From assembly GCA_000697665.1 (NCBI GenBank), contig KL197719.1, positions 505,968 to 569,967 on the forward strand: a stretch of 64,000 nt of DNA, given 5' to 3'. This document shows, piece by piece, positions 26,274-35,931 of the stretch. Under the pieces are notes generated by a model. It had not been told where the DNA came from and ran no database searches. It worked only from the letters and a program-made list of their open reading frames with translations. The position numbers were made by a program, and so were the translations under genes. Position 1 is the stretch's first letter; every line of letters starts with the position of its first letter. Source of the DNA: Jaapia argillacea MUCL 33604. Its lineage: Eukaryota; Basidiomycota; Agaricomycetes; Jaapiales; Jaapiaceae.

Positions 26274-26691
26274 CTGGGTGGTAATCAAGGAGTAAGCTTG
26301 GATCAAGGTGGAATTATTCGCCCTTTATGAGCCGCGAGCCGCGAAGTTGCGAATGGTCTCGGCGTCGTGGGGGACGACGAGGACGACGGCAAGGATGACG
26401 AGGAAGGCCGGGCTGAGTTAGGCTGAGGCTGATTTGCGACTGGCACAAAAATTTGGGCGGGGTTTGCCGAATGCTACTGCATATGTACCATGTCCAAAAA
26501 ACTTGAATCGATGGTTGTAGCACCTTGTTCAGCTACCCCACCGTACGTATTTCATTATATAAACTACATCGTTTCTTCACCTAATCCCCCCTTCACCCAG
26601 CGTGCATTTCATGCATCCAAGAAAAGCCCTTTGCGGCAATCTCAACTCTCCATCTCGATAGCATCGTCTACTCCCCCTTGCCTTCACATAA
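26274..26691. promoter_or_regulatory. Divergent promoter with upstream ATGs, FAM210-like / SPE2
   Basis: 418 nt between divergent start codons. On the SPE2 side an ATG at 26490 opens a 134-codon frame that overlaps the SPE2 start out of frame and ends at 26894. If transcription starts upstream of 26490, this would be an upstream ORF. Translational control by uORFs is known for AdoMetDC in mammals and plants; for this gene it is inference. Confidence 0.4.
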
Positions 26692-28703
26692 ATGACGGAC
26701 AATGTCGACTCCCCCACCTCTGTCCCATTCGAAGGACCAGAAAAACTTCTAGAGTTATGGTTCGCTCCATTCCCCTCTGCTCTCCCCGACTTTTCCACCG
26801 CCACACATGGCAGGTTCGGCCTCAGGAAGGTTCGCCGAGCGCTTTGGGAGGAAATGCTTGCCATTGTAAAATGCCAGGTCCTCAGCGTCGTTGAGGGCGA
26901 CGAAATAGATGCTTATCTCTTGAGGTGAGTTGACTTTCGCTTTTTCTCCACCGGTGAGAAAGTCCTTGGCTTGGGGCTAGTCACTACGGCACATTGGCTC
27001 TGCCCTTGCCCTCGGTCTGTGCCGGACTATCTTGTCTATCGATTCAACGGATTGTCTTTTTCGGTGGTATCTACACACCTCGCCAGAAGCATTCCGTTTA
27101 CGCCATTTTGCTTCTTCGCAATCGCGACTAGTCGCAAACTTGACTCCAAATATAGGAATCTTCTCTGATCATCGTTTCATATCTCTATCACAGTGAATCA
27201 TCCTTGTTTGTTGCGCCCCATCGCCTTATCCTTAAAACTTGCGGTACCACCTTGAACCTCCTCGGTCTTCCCCGCATCCTCGAGATCGCACAGACTTATG
27301 CATCCCTCCCATCCGTGTATCGTTGTTTTTATTCGCGCAAGTCCTTCATGTTCCCCGAACGTCAGCTCGGCCCTCATCGGGACTGGGGGGAAGAAGTCAA
27401 GTTTCTCGATAACATTTTCCCCAACGGTTCTGCATATACCGTCGGGAAGATGAACGGTGATCATTGGCTTCTCTACATAACTACTCCAGATGGAAAGACG
27501 CCGACTACTCCAATCCGACATCATCACACATTGCCCCCTCCCCCACCCAAAATCGTCAATGGTCACGTCAATGGTCACGCGCCCATTCACCACGAGCACA
27601 GGAACGGTCATGCTAACGGGCACCATGGCACCGCAGCCGCTGGATCTGTGAAATGTGCTCACAACGGCCGTAGCAATGGCCACGATGGGCATGTGAGCGA
27701 CTATCACTACGCTTCCTCTGATGGGACATCCGACGAGGATATCCACGAGAAGCACCCTCATCACACCAAGGGTCTTCCTTACGGATACTCCAATGGGCAC
27801 GCGGCGAGCCACGTTCACGCAGCGCACAGTGGTTTTGTCGAGGAGTACGACGAATATTTTTCGGACGGATCCGATGATGAATTTCTCGATTGCCACGAGG
27901 AGATAGACGAACATATCTATCACCCATCCAATGGCTCCCTCGGAGGCATTCATAGGGAGGATGTCGAGCAAGTAGCCACCCATATTCATTCCTTGAATGG
28001 GGCTGCCGCAAACGGCGCGGCAAATGGGATCCATGCCGTCCCCCTTCCCTCTGCTCATCCTCACGATTATACCATCGAGATCCTCATGACCCATCTTGCC
28101 CCGGAGGCCCGTCACTCCTTTTATTCTCCTCCCTTTCCCAACGAAGACGAAGCTCCGGCAAAACACGCTCAGGAGTTGTCCTCTACTATTGGGATATCCG
28201 ATATTTTCCCCCGCCACTTGACAACTTTGGACGCGTACTCTTTTTCGCCATGCGGCTATTCATCGAATGCGCTGTTGAAGTTTGGGGAAACCCGAACCGA
28301 AGTCGGCGGAGAAGGATATTATACCATCCACGTTACACCAGAAGAGGGATGGTCATACGCCAGCTTTGAGTGTAACGTCCCACTCCCCACCGAATCCACG
28401 ACAGGACACGGCAGTATTCCCGATTTACAGACTCTCATTCGTCGCGTGGTGAACATTTTCAAGCCTGGGACGATTACCCTCACACTTTTCGTCTCGGTGG
28501 AAGATAATACGCTCGCCGAAGAAGAGGAGGGTGAGAGCGCTGTAGAGGCTGCTCAACGAGCCTTCAAAGCTGCCTTGACAACGGATCCCAGTCGTGTTGG
28601 CAAAGGCGGCCCGGGCCCCTACAGGAGGACGGACAAGATAAATTACGAGTTTGGGGGATATGATCTAGCGTTTGCGAGTTTTGTAGTTCGAAATCCCCTC
28701 TGA
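26692..28703 (+). CDS. SPE2: S-adenosylmethionine decarboxylase proenzyme
   Basis: Makes decarboxylated AdoMet for spermidine and spermine synthesis; the enzyme cleaves itself to form a pyruvoyl cofactor. 580 aa from exons 26692-26924 and 27194-28703. FEGPEKLLELWF opens the protein. The cleavage site is LSESSLFV, with Ser80 the expected pyruvoyl precursor, followed by LILKTCGTTLNLL. EILMTHLAPEARHSFY and DALDAYSFSPCGYS-type segments (here TTLDAYSFSPCGYS) and the VTPE strand (IHVTPEEGWSYASFE) complete the fold. The single intron is 269 nt, about five times the local norm, and splits the codon of Ser78 two residues before the cleavage site. Residues ~178-368 form a His/Asn/Gly-rich, then acidic, insertion absent from the yeast and human enzymes, which explains the length. 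Confidence 0.95.
27548..27710 (+). repeat. NGH-rich low-complexity coding repeat in SPE2
   Basis: Codes for recurrent Asn-Gly-His units (VNGHVNGHAP, RNGHANGHHG, NGRSNGHDGH) inside the large insertion of AdoMetDC. The DNA repeats are imperfect, so it is an aged or selected repeat, not a fresh slippage tract. Confidence 0.7.
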
Positions 28704-29583
28704 TCTTTAGATGCGGATGCAGAGATTACGAGAACTGTTTGCTATCATCTTATACACAAAAGTACCAAACTTCCTGATTTTTTTCTCCTCCGCTTTGTCG
28801 TGTAGTTTCGCTCTGATGTATTGTGTTCGCATTTCGCTTATCCCAGTGATTTGACATCGCTGAGTAACCGTTTGTCCTTTGTGCAACGTGAGGTTTGATA
28901 TCCACGAACACCCTCAGGCTCCGACGAGAACGCTCGCACGACTCATTCGTAAACCCTTGTCATCGAAAGGGTTTGCCCATGGATTGCGTTGGGATTGCGT
29001 CAAAAATCTGGGAATGGAATGCTGCTTATTCTCCTTTATGGCAACTCTAATCCGCTCAAGCAGGTGGGCTTCTCGTGCGCGCAGTGAATCTGGGCCTCCT
29101 TTCGGAGTGTACGCTCTGTAACGCCACGAGCAGGCCATTCATCCAGCTGAATTGCATACTACAGCAAGGGCGCCGCCCCGGGACTATCACTGTCCTATCA
29201 GCGAGCATCATTATCGGAACGTTGGGATCCTTTCTTCCTCTTGTGGGCGTCAATGACCAGAATACTGGGGTGCTTCGCCCAGAGAAGTATATCCTGGCGC
29301 GGATTTACCCCGCTGAGCACTCCGTTCACTGCTTGTAATCGGATCTCTTCGAATGAGACATCGTGAATCGTACAGGCTATCGCCCTCGCGCGCCTGTCAA
29401 TCAATGATAGACGTAACTAGACGACATAACTTGAATATCCTTTGGTGCGCACGCCCCCTTCTCGCCAACTCAGCGCTGCTTCTGCCGTTATTTTACCCAG
29501 TTCTCGGCGATAATGGTATTGTATAACACATCCTTGAGCGGTGTGGAGAATGAATTCATACTCTCCTCCAACTGTAATTTGCT
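28704..29583. other. Spacer between SPE2 and PP2C copy 2
   Basis: 880 nt between same-strand genes, long for this window. Short open frames occur on both strands (for example 29075-29338 plus and 29198-29404 minus) but none has recognisable motifs or spliceable partners. It may hold a long 3' end, the next promoter or a non-coding RNA; I see nothing specific. Confidence 0.4.
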
Positions 29584-31035
29584 ATGGAGCTGGAAGTCGT
29601 GCAGCTCGACGTCGGAACTACTACCGAGCACGCTCATGCGCTGGAGGAAGTCAAACAGTTCTCCACGACTGATCTGGACCTCGGTGGCGAGGAATGGTGG
29701 ACCTACCAACTTTTGCCCGAGCCCACTTTGGTCAATGAAATCACACGTCTGGCAAACCCGCAGGTGCGGGGATGTGTTGATTGTGTTAGTTTTCAGCCAT
29801 GTCCTCTCTACGAATTACGAAGCCAGGATCGCTATTGCGTAGAGTACTGGGATATGCCTGGAGGCACTTGGACCTTCAGCGGTGTATTCGATGGTACGAA
29901 TATGCACTCCCGTTGCCTTCCCACTCACAGCCGTATTTTCTCTAGGGCATGCGGGACACAGTACAGTGGATTATGTGGTCGCGACTATCCCAGTCCAGCT
30001 CAAACATTCCTTGATGTCTCAATTGGAAGCTGCATCCGAGTTTACCCCAGAAGCCGTCATGACCGCAATGTCTGAAGCCATCGTCGAATGCGATACCGGC
30101 ATCACCACAAAATTCATGGCACTTTTCCCGGAGGGTGAACTGCAGATAGCATCTACCCCAGACGAAACTATAGTACGGAAAATTAACGATGACGCGGTGG
30201 GTGGCCAAGGTCATGCGACAACCTTGAGATGCACCCAAGGAAGTACCGTTCTCATCAGCCTCACGGATCCCCGAAAGGAAAATCTCTACCTAGCCAATCT
30301 TGGCGACTGCCAGGCGAGTAAGTCTGTCAACCCCCTCGGTGTGTTTGTACTCTGCTAATTGTGCTCCGCGCAGTTCTTGGATCCCACGTATCCACGGGTG
30401 TATGGTGCGCAAGGGAGATCAATTCACCTCACAATGGCGACAATATGGCTGAGCTGAATCGTGTTCGTGACGAACACCCCGGCGAGCGTGAGTGCGTTGG
30501 TGGCAATAGAGTCCTTGGTTTCCTTGCTCCAACCCGTGGTGAGCCTCAGGCTTTCCTCGCTCTCTTTTCCTCTTACTTACATGAAATAGCCATAGGGGAT
30601 ACGTGGCTCAAGCTTCCTAGCGTCTACACTCAGCGCATTTTCCTCAATCTAGCAGAAGATTGGATGCCCATTCAGGATGCCGAAAAGTATGTCGGACGAC
30701 TGCTGACGCCCCCATATGTGTCCAACCAGCCTGATGTCCACCATTTAACCCTTGGGGGCGGTAGTTTGGGAAACGGAGAGCATTTTCTGATCATGGCTAC
30801 AGACGGCCTTGCTGACCTCTTCGACGGATGGCAGCATCAAGCCATGCTGGAGCATTGGGTTGAAGTTGTCGGTCGCTCAAGAAGCGCCTCGACGACGGAT
30901 GCCAACTCTGCACTATGGCTTCTGCGGGATGGATTGGGGGGCGAGGATACTCGCAAGGTGTCTCAATACCTAACTCTTGAGATGGAGGAACGATGGATGG
31001 ATGATGTCACTATTCTGGTTCAGCACATTTGGTAG
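29584..31035 (+). CDS. PP2C-type protein phosphatase, PDP-like (copy 2)
   Basis: 430 aa, exons 29584-29893, 29946-30317, 30374-30538 and 30590-31035. It aligns with copy 1 throughout: SQDRYCVEYWD, FSGVFDGHAGHS, NLYLANLGDCQAILG, RVLGFLAPTRAIGD, FLIMATDGLADLFD and ERWMDDVTILVQH. Metal-binding Asp residues are kept. All three introns fall at the same residues and phase as in copy 1, so the genes are paralogues that kept their structure. This copy has a longer, acidic N-terminus (QLDVGTTTEHAHALEEV) and an extra segment after the TR|AIGD intron. Convergent with the zinc-cluster transcription factor, 128 nt apart. Confidence 0.92.
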
Positions 31036-31163
31036 GCGGGTTCTCGTATCAATCTTCCGTCCGCATCCTTAGCCCCATAGGTACAACTGTTCCTGCTATA
31101 TATGCACCACTCATTGTAGACTGCGCATTATACTCTCCTTCATCATGTTCACGCCAATGCCCA

Positions 31164-32762
31164 TCACCGTTTCATGCTCATCGGCTCTCCGAGCCCCAAA
31201 CCCAATCCATGGGCACCGGCTTTGGCACGCAAGTTGCACAAAGGACAGAGCCGAGTGAAAATTTCCACCATAGGCCAAGTGATTGTCGCCTGTCCTCGAG
31301 GAGTGAATAAAGGAAGCTACGACGAAATTGAGCGACGTACCATGCCGACTCTCCGTGTCTCAAAAAGCATCGCAGGGGACGATCCATGAGTTCGGTGGGC
31401 GTAGACCAACACATCGTATATCTGTGACTGCACTGGAATACGTTCGTACGCCGCCGTCCATTCAAGAGAGGTAGGACCAGCCTCGTGAAGTTCAGTCGTC
31501 GCATCCGATGTTGGCGCATCTGCCGCGTCTCCACCGGCATCCGTTCGGGCAACATACTCGAGTCTCAACTTCTCTTCTTCTGCTCGGTCCATTTGAAAAT
31601 ATGGGTCCCGAGGGAGAAGAAGAAGATGGTGTTTTTTCGAACCGCAACGAATATGGTGGCACTCCAGCCAGTTCTGTCGTCGGGGGGATAGCTTTGAAAA
31701 ATCACCCGCAGAGATAGCGGTGGAGAGATCTGCATATACATCGGGTGAGAAAGATGCGGTCTCCCTGAGCTCGGCGGAGAGCTCGGAAAGAAATTTGACG
31801 AGGGCCTCCTCGAAAGGTTGTCTGGGAGGCATTTCCATCGCATTAGCGGCCCGAAGGTGGTGGAGAACGGTCTCGGGCAATGCCGCAAAAGCTGAATGAG
31901 ACCAAGGCTCAATGCGAGGAGGAGTAAGGAGAGCCCGATGGTCAAGAAAACAAGGGCGAGGCCCCAGAGGGGGAGGGGGGAGAGCTTTGGACTTGGGAGC
32001 CAGTGGGGGTAGTGACGAGCTTGACGCTGATGGGCCGCCATTTTCAGCTTTGTGACTTGGTGAAGCGTCTGCCTCCGCCATATCTTCGTCGTCCATGGAC
32101 GAAGCTACATCCACAGATCGTGGAGGTAAACGAACATGCAATAAGCGCAGGAGAAGTGATGGGGCGTTCCATACCTGCACCATCCTCCAAGTGCGCCATA
32201 TCCGATACCAAGAATGAGGCAGTCTTGGCAGTATATGGGGCGATTCCTCCCTCCTTCATAATTCCGTGGTCTTCTGGCACCTTGTGCCGCTTTTTTGGCG
32301 TGTAGTTGCATTCGACACCATCTTCCTCCTCACAATGATTGCATACAGGGAGGTTGCGGTCGCACTATTTCTCAGTCAGTCTTTACGGAAAAAGCATGAA
32401 ACAAGGAGGTAGCACACCTTCCGATTTTTAGTCCGGCATCGATCGCATCTGGGAATTCCTCTGTGGGCAGGGGTCGGAAGCGGAGTATATTTACACTCTC
32501 TCCCAGATGCCCAGGAACAATAGTTGCACGTTGGCAGGACTCTGTCACACTACGCAACCGTTAGTTTGTCTCACACGAGATAATTGAAGGAATCAACCTT
32601 GAGATTGTTGAGTCGGCAATGGTCGCATCTTGGTTTACCTCTGCGACCTTTCCATTGAGACTGACGAGCCATATACACCTTTGGATTGGGGATTCGTATA
32701 GTGAGCTGCCCATCTTCCCCAGGGTCACCCACGGAGTCAGTTTCATCAGGTGAGTTACTCAT
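31164..32762 (-). CDS. Transcription factor with two tandem Zn2Cys6 clusters
   Basis: 458 aa from exons 32762-32598, 32549-32418, 32364-32175, 32104-31341 and 31289-31164. Two zinc clusters follow each other: Cys46, 49, 56, 63, 66, 74 and Cys90, 93, 100, 107, 110, 118. Both have the spacing CX2CX6CX6CX2CX7C and similar sequence (CDHCRLNNLKCDRVLPTC and CDRCRTKNRKCDRNLPVC). The two introns inside the clusters lie at the same place, phase 0, just before the third Cys. After an acidic and Pro-rich middle comes a helical region (FEEALVKFLSELSAEL) and WLECHHIRCGSKKHHLLLLP. Near the C-terminus an H-X2-H-X29-C-X2-C set (His399, His402, Cys432, Cys435, with ITWPMVEIFTRLCPLCN) resembles the HHCC zinc-binding fold of integrases. 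Fungal Zn2Cys6 proteins are DNA-binding regulators; targets unknown. Confidence 0.88.
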
Positions 32763-33775
32763 AACGGGCGGATCGGTTGAGAGATGCAAGTGAAGACGAG
32801 GACAGAGTCTAGTGCCAGGAGAGCGACTTTGTAAATACAACGTATCCACGCGGAACCGAGAAAGGCGCTCACCGACACTTGTCTGAGGGAAATTACCACG
32901 ACGTGAGATAAGCCAGTTGTCGTCTTCAATCTGACGAGTGGCAAACAGCCAAGGTGAGGATAAAAAAACAAGTAATCTGTATCAAAAATCTGGGTGATGA
33001 ATGGTGATTGCAGGTGGAGGGATATTAGAGTATCTGCGTGTGTGAAGTCTGGGTCGATTGTCCTCAAGGATGAGCGCAGAGTGGCAAATTCGAACTTACT
33101 GACGCCGTGACGTGACGCACTGTGACTTCCATATTCGGTAGAACACATAACCCCGACAAAAAACATGAAAGGACATCGTGGAATGGGTGTGCTCAGTTGA
33201 AGCTTTCTTTGACGGTGATGTCTCTCAAAGGAAATTGACTAAGATCATTAATTCATCAAAGAAAGCATAGGAACAAGAAGAATGGCAGATTGATGCACGA
33301 GGAAACGAGAACTTTCAAGGCTAGTAGGGGTCCCACATGCATGACCCTCGAGGTATCTGACCGGAAATCCGGCATATACTCAGACCTGGAAGAGGAGTGT
33401 TTGTGTTTGTGTTTGACGTACTCGGACGAGCATCCGAGGTCGCTCACAGTCTCCGCGAACCTTGCCCTCTTTTTGAACTTGCTGCCTGAGAAGCACATGG
33501 AACGTACTTGTCCCGGGTTTTGCCGAAGGCTTCCTCTTGTTTATCGTGGTTGCATCGCCGAGTACTTGAGCTCGTCACGCAGCAGACGTGCAAATCACTC
33601 TAACCTCAGCTTCGGTCATCATTCAATGCAGTGAATACGGAAAATGGATGATTGTGCTATGCTACATGGTGCGCGAACTGAATTGTGAAAGTGGGGGAAA
33701 GTTGTACAACTGCATGACCAAGACGACACGGGCAGAACTCATATAAAACCACAAGCCTTGCTCTGAGCTTGAGCC
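32763..33775. other. Spacer between zinc-cluster factor and DBF4
   Basis: About 1 kb on the upstream side of the transcription factor and downstream of DBF4, both minus strand. It must hold the factor's promoter and leader. Apart from one possible small gene (33256-33498) nothing is recognised. Confidence 0.4.
33256..33498 (-). CDS. Possible small basic protein
   Basis: Open frame of 80 aa beginning MCFSGSKFKKRARFAETV. The N-terminal Cys with a Lys/Arg cluster and a following H-K-H-K-H-K-H stretch recalls small basidiomycete proteins of unknown role, but the memory is weak. The 3' part (LPFFLFLCFL) may read into an intron or UTR. Not confirmed by any splice partner. Confidence 0.25.
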   Translation of the reverse strand: MCFSGSKFKKRARFAETVSDLGCSSEYVKHKHKHSSSRSEYMPDFRSDTSRVMHVGPLLALKVLVSSCINLPFFLFLCFL

Positions 33776-35702
33776 TTACATGTCCTGCATGTCAATATCC
33801 TCAGACCGCCGAGCGTCCCACAGGCGCTTCTCCTCGTGGACTTGCTGTAAGGTGCGCCGTTGCACCCGGGCGAGTACGCAATCTAAAGTCACAAAGTTGG
33901 CATCGTCCTCCGCAAATGCTCGGTGTCTGGAGCCGTTCTTGTGCTGGGCGACGCCAAATAATTAGACTGAAAGCAAAGGAAACGACGAGTTAATTGGAAC
34001 CTACAGTGTTGAAATCGCTGAATTTGGATCGGCAGCTCTCACAATACCCAGGTTTCGCGCCTTCCTCACGCTTCGGTAGCCTTAGGGTATTCGTACTACG
34101 ACTCTTCCTCAAGATATTGCGACGTTCAGGTATAGCGGCAGGTGGTCCCATGGACCCAGTGCCTTCCTTGGCGACGGCGGGAGGGAACTTGCGTTTTGTA
34201 ACCACTTGCTTTTCTATCCTGCCCCGAAGAGACGCCGGCAGCTGCAATGGGCGGAAAAGATGGTTGGCGGCAGAGGTAGTTCCGGCGGTAGAGGTGATGC
34301 CCACACTATTCCCAGATGCCGCGACGTATGCAACACCAGTGGATGGGAGGTATCCAGAGGCGTTAGCGGAATCTGGGTGATCAGCTTGCTCGTAATCCAA
34401 GTCGACCTCTTGTCGAAACATGCCAGGGTGCGTAGAGCGGCGCTGAAGGTTGCTCATGGACACAGAACGCCTCAGGTCACCGACCTTCCGAGCCTGCTGT
34501 AGCTGGATATTACGAGTTAGTCTCCTGCGCTCCTCTTCCCTCCGTTTCGCAGACTTCTTTTCCTCCTCCACCTCTTTCTCTTTTTCCGCCTTTTCAGCGC
34601 GCTCCCATCGCTTCTTCTCTTTCTCATCAAACTCGACGAAGGGCCCTCTGGACTTGGGGTGGCAGTACAGCACAGGCCATGCTCCTTGCTCCGACCCATC
34701 TCGTCCCTTGGCGACAGTATATTCCAAGGCATATATCGTAGCCAGTTCTTGATGCATGTCTTCCACCAGCATAAAATAACTGGACTTTGAAAAGTAATGG
34801 AAATCATGTCGCTTCTGAGTCGGATCACGTTCTGTCGTCCCGTGAAGACGTTCTGACTGAAGGAGACGAGAGAGGGTGCGGGTTCCACTGGGTACAGTTG
34901 TTGCAAGTGACGGAGTACGGGGCGAGACGGTATGGGAGGGAGGGACGGGAGCGTTACAACGATCGAGGACACTTTCTAACTTGTTTGCATCCCATATCTT
35001 CATGCCAAAATCAATGGCTTTAAGGACAAGGTCGGCATAGGCTACATCCTTCTTCCTGAACATGGGCAATGGTCTAGGTCAGCTAGAGCAGGGGTCGTAC
35101 ATGAAGAGACCCACGCGCGCAACTTTAACGGACTCTTCAATATGCAGTCATTCTTGGAAGCTAGCAACTTGAGGGCGTTCTCTTTATTATCGGCCGGGTC
35201 TTGGGGAGGCAAGGGCTTGTTCGTGATGAGATGTGTCAGCTCGCCGGAGAAGAAATCCTCGATATGCTTCAGGGTAAAGAGGCCGGTCCGATATAGCAAT
35301 GTCAGAGCTGCTCTGCACCATCGAGAGCGTTCCACGTACCCCACCGAGGGCCATAATCCGAAAGGCGAGCCTCTCCTTCATGGCTTCTTCACCGTCGAGG
35401 TCGAGATAGAAAGACCACGAAGGAAATGCCTTTGTGTATTTAATCTGAAAGTCTCGTTTGGCAGCCTCACGTTCGACTCGCTTCCGCTCCTTATCCTTAT
35501 CCTTGCGGTCCTCGACGCGAGCAGACACGGTTGGAGAAGGAGGAGGGCCCTTCACCCGCTTTGCCGTTGATCGAGAAACGAGTGCATCGATGGCAGGCTC
35601 CGGCGAGCGCGGTCGTTTAGCAGTGCGAACCGGGGTTGGTGTGAGTGCGAGGGGATGCTGGTGGGATCGACTGGTCAAAGGGCGACGCAGGGTGGTGGCC
35701 AT
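33776..35702 (-). CDS. DBF4: DBF4/Dfp1 regulatory subunit of Cdc7 kinase
   Basis: Activates Cdc7/Hsk1 kinase for firing of replication origins. 574 aa from exons 35702-35340, 35266-35124, 35055-34005 and 33943-33776. Motif N (BRCT-like) starts around residue 120 (RIMALGGHIEDFFSGELTHL then ITNKPLPP). Motif M is WPVLYCHPKSRGPFVEF. Motif C, the DBF4 zinc finger, is YCESCRSKFSDFNT joined by splicing to HKNGSRHRAFA, giving C-X2-C-X9-H-X5-H. A charged coiled coil (WERAEKAEKEKEVEEEKKS) lies between M and C. The acceptor before His of the finger was chosen because only it gives the conserved spacing. The donor at 35123 (gttgcg) is weak. Divergent from the gamma-tubulin complex gene. Confidence 0.93.
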
Positions 35703-35931
35703 GGAGAAAGTGCGACTCAGTTGGAGGATGAGGAAGAAAGGGAAATAGCAGAGTAATATGGATGTAGAAATATGGATGTAGAAGGGAGGAGACTGGACAA
35801 GAAACGGAACGGCCGTGGTCGCCTTCGCCGTCCGTGGCAGAGACAGGAAACAACCAGCAACAGACGCGGTTCATCAACAGCGTCACATGCTTGTGACATG
35901 CGCGTGTCCCTTGTCACACCACTCCTCCTCC
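35703..35931. promoter_or_regulatory. Divergent promoter, DBF4 / gamma-tubulin complex gene
   Basis: 229 nt between start codons of two cell-cycle genes. No exact MCB (ACGCGT) was noted; the shared-promoter role is inferred from arrangement. Confidence 0.45.

Noticed and set aside
29075-29404. Open frames on both strands in the SPE2-PP2C spacer
   Set aside because: Neither strand gives motifs or in-phase exons; treated as chance frames.
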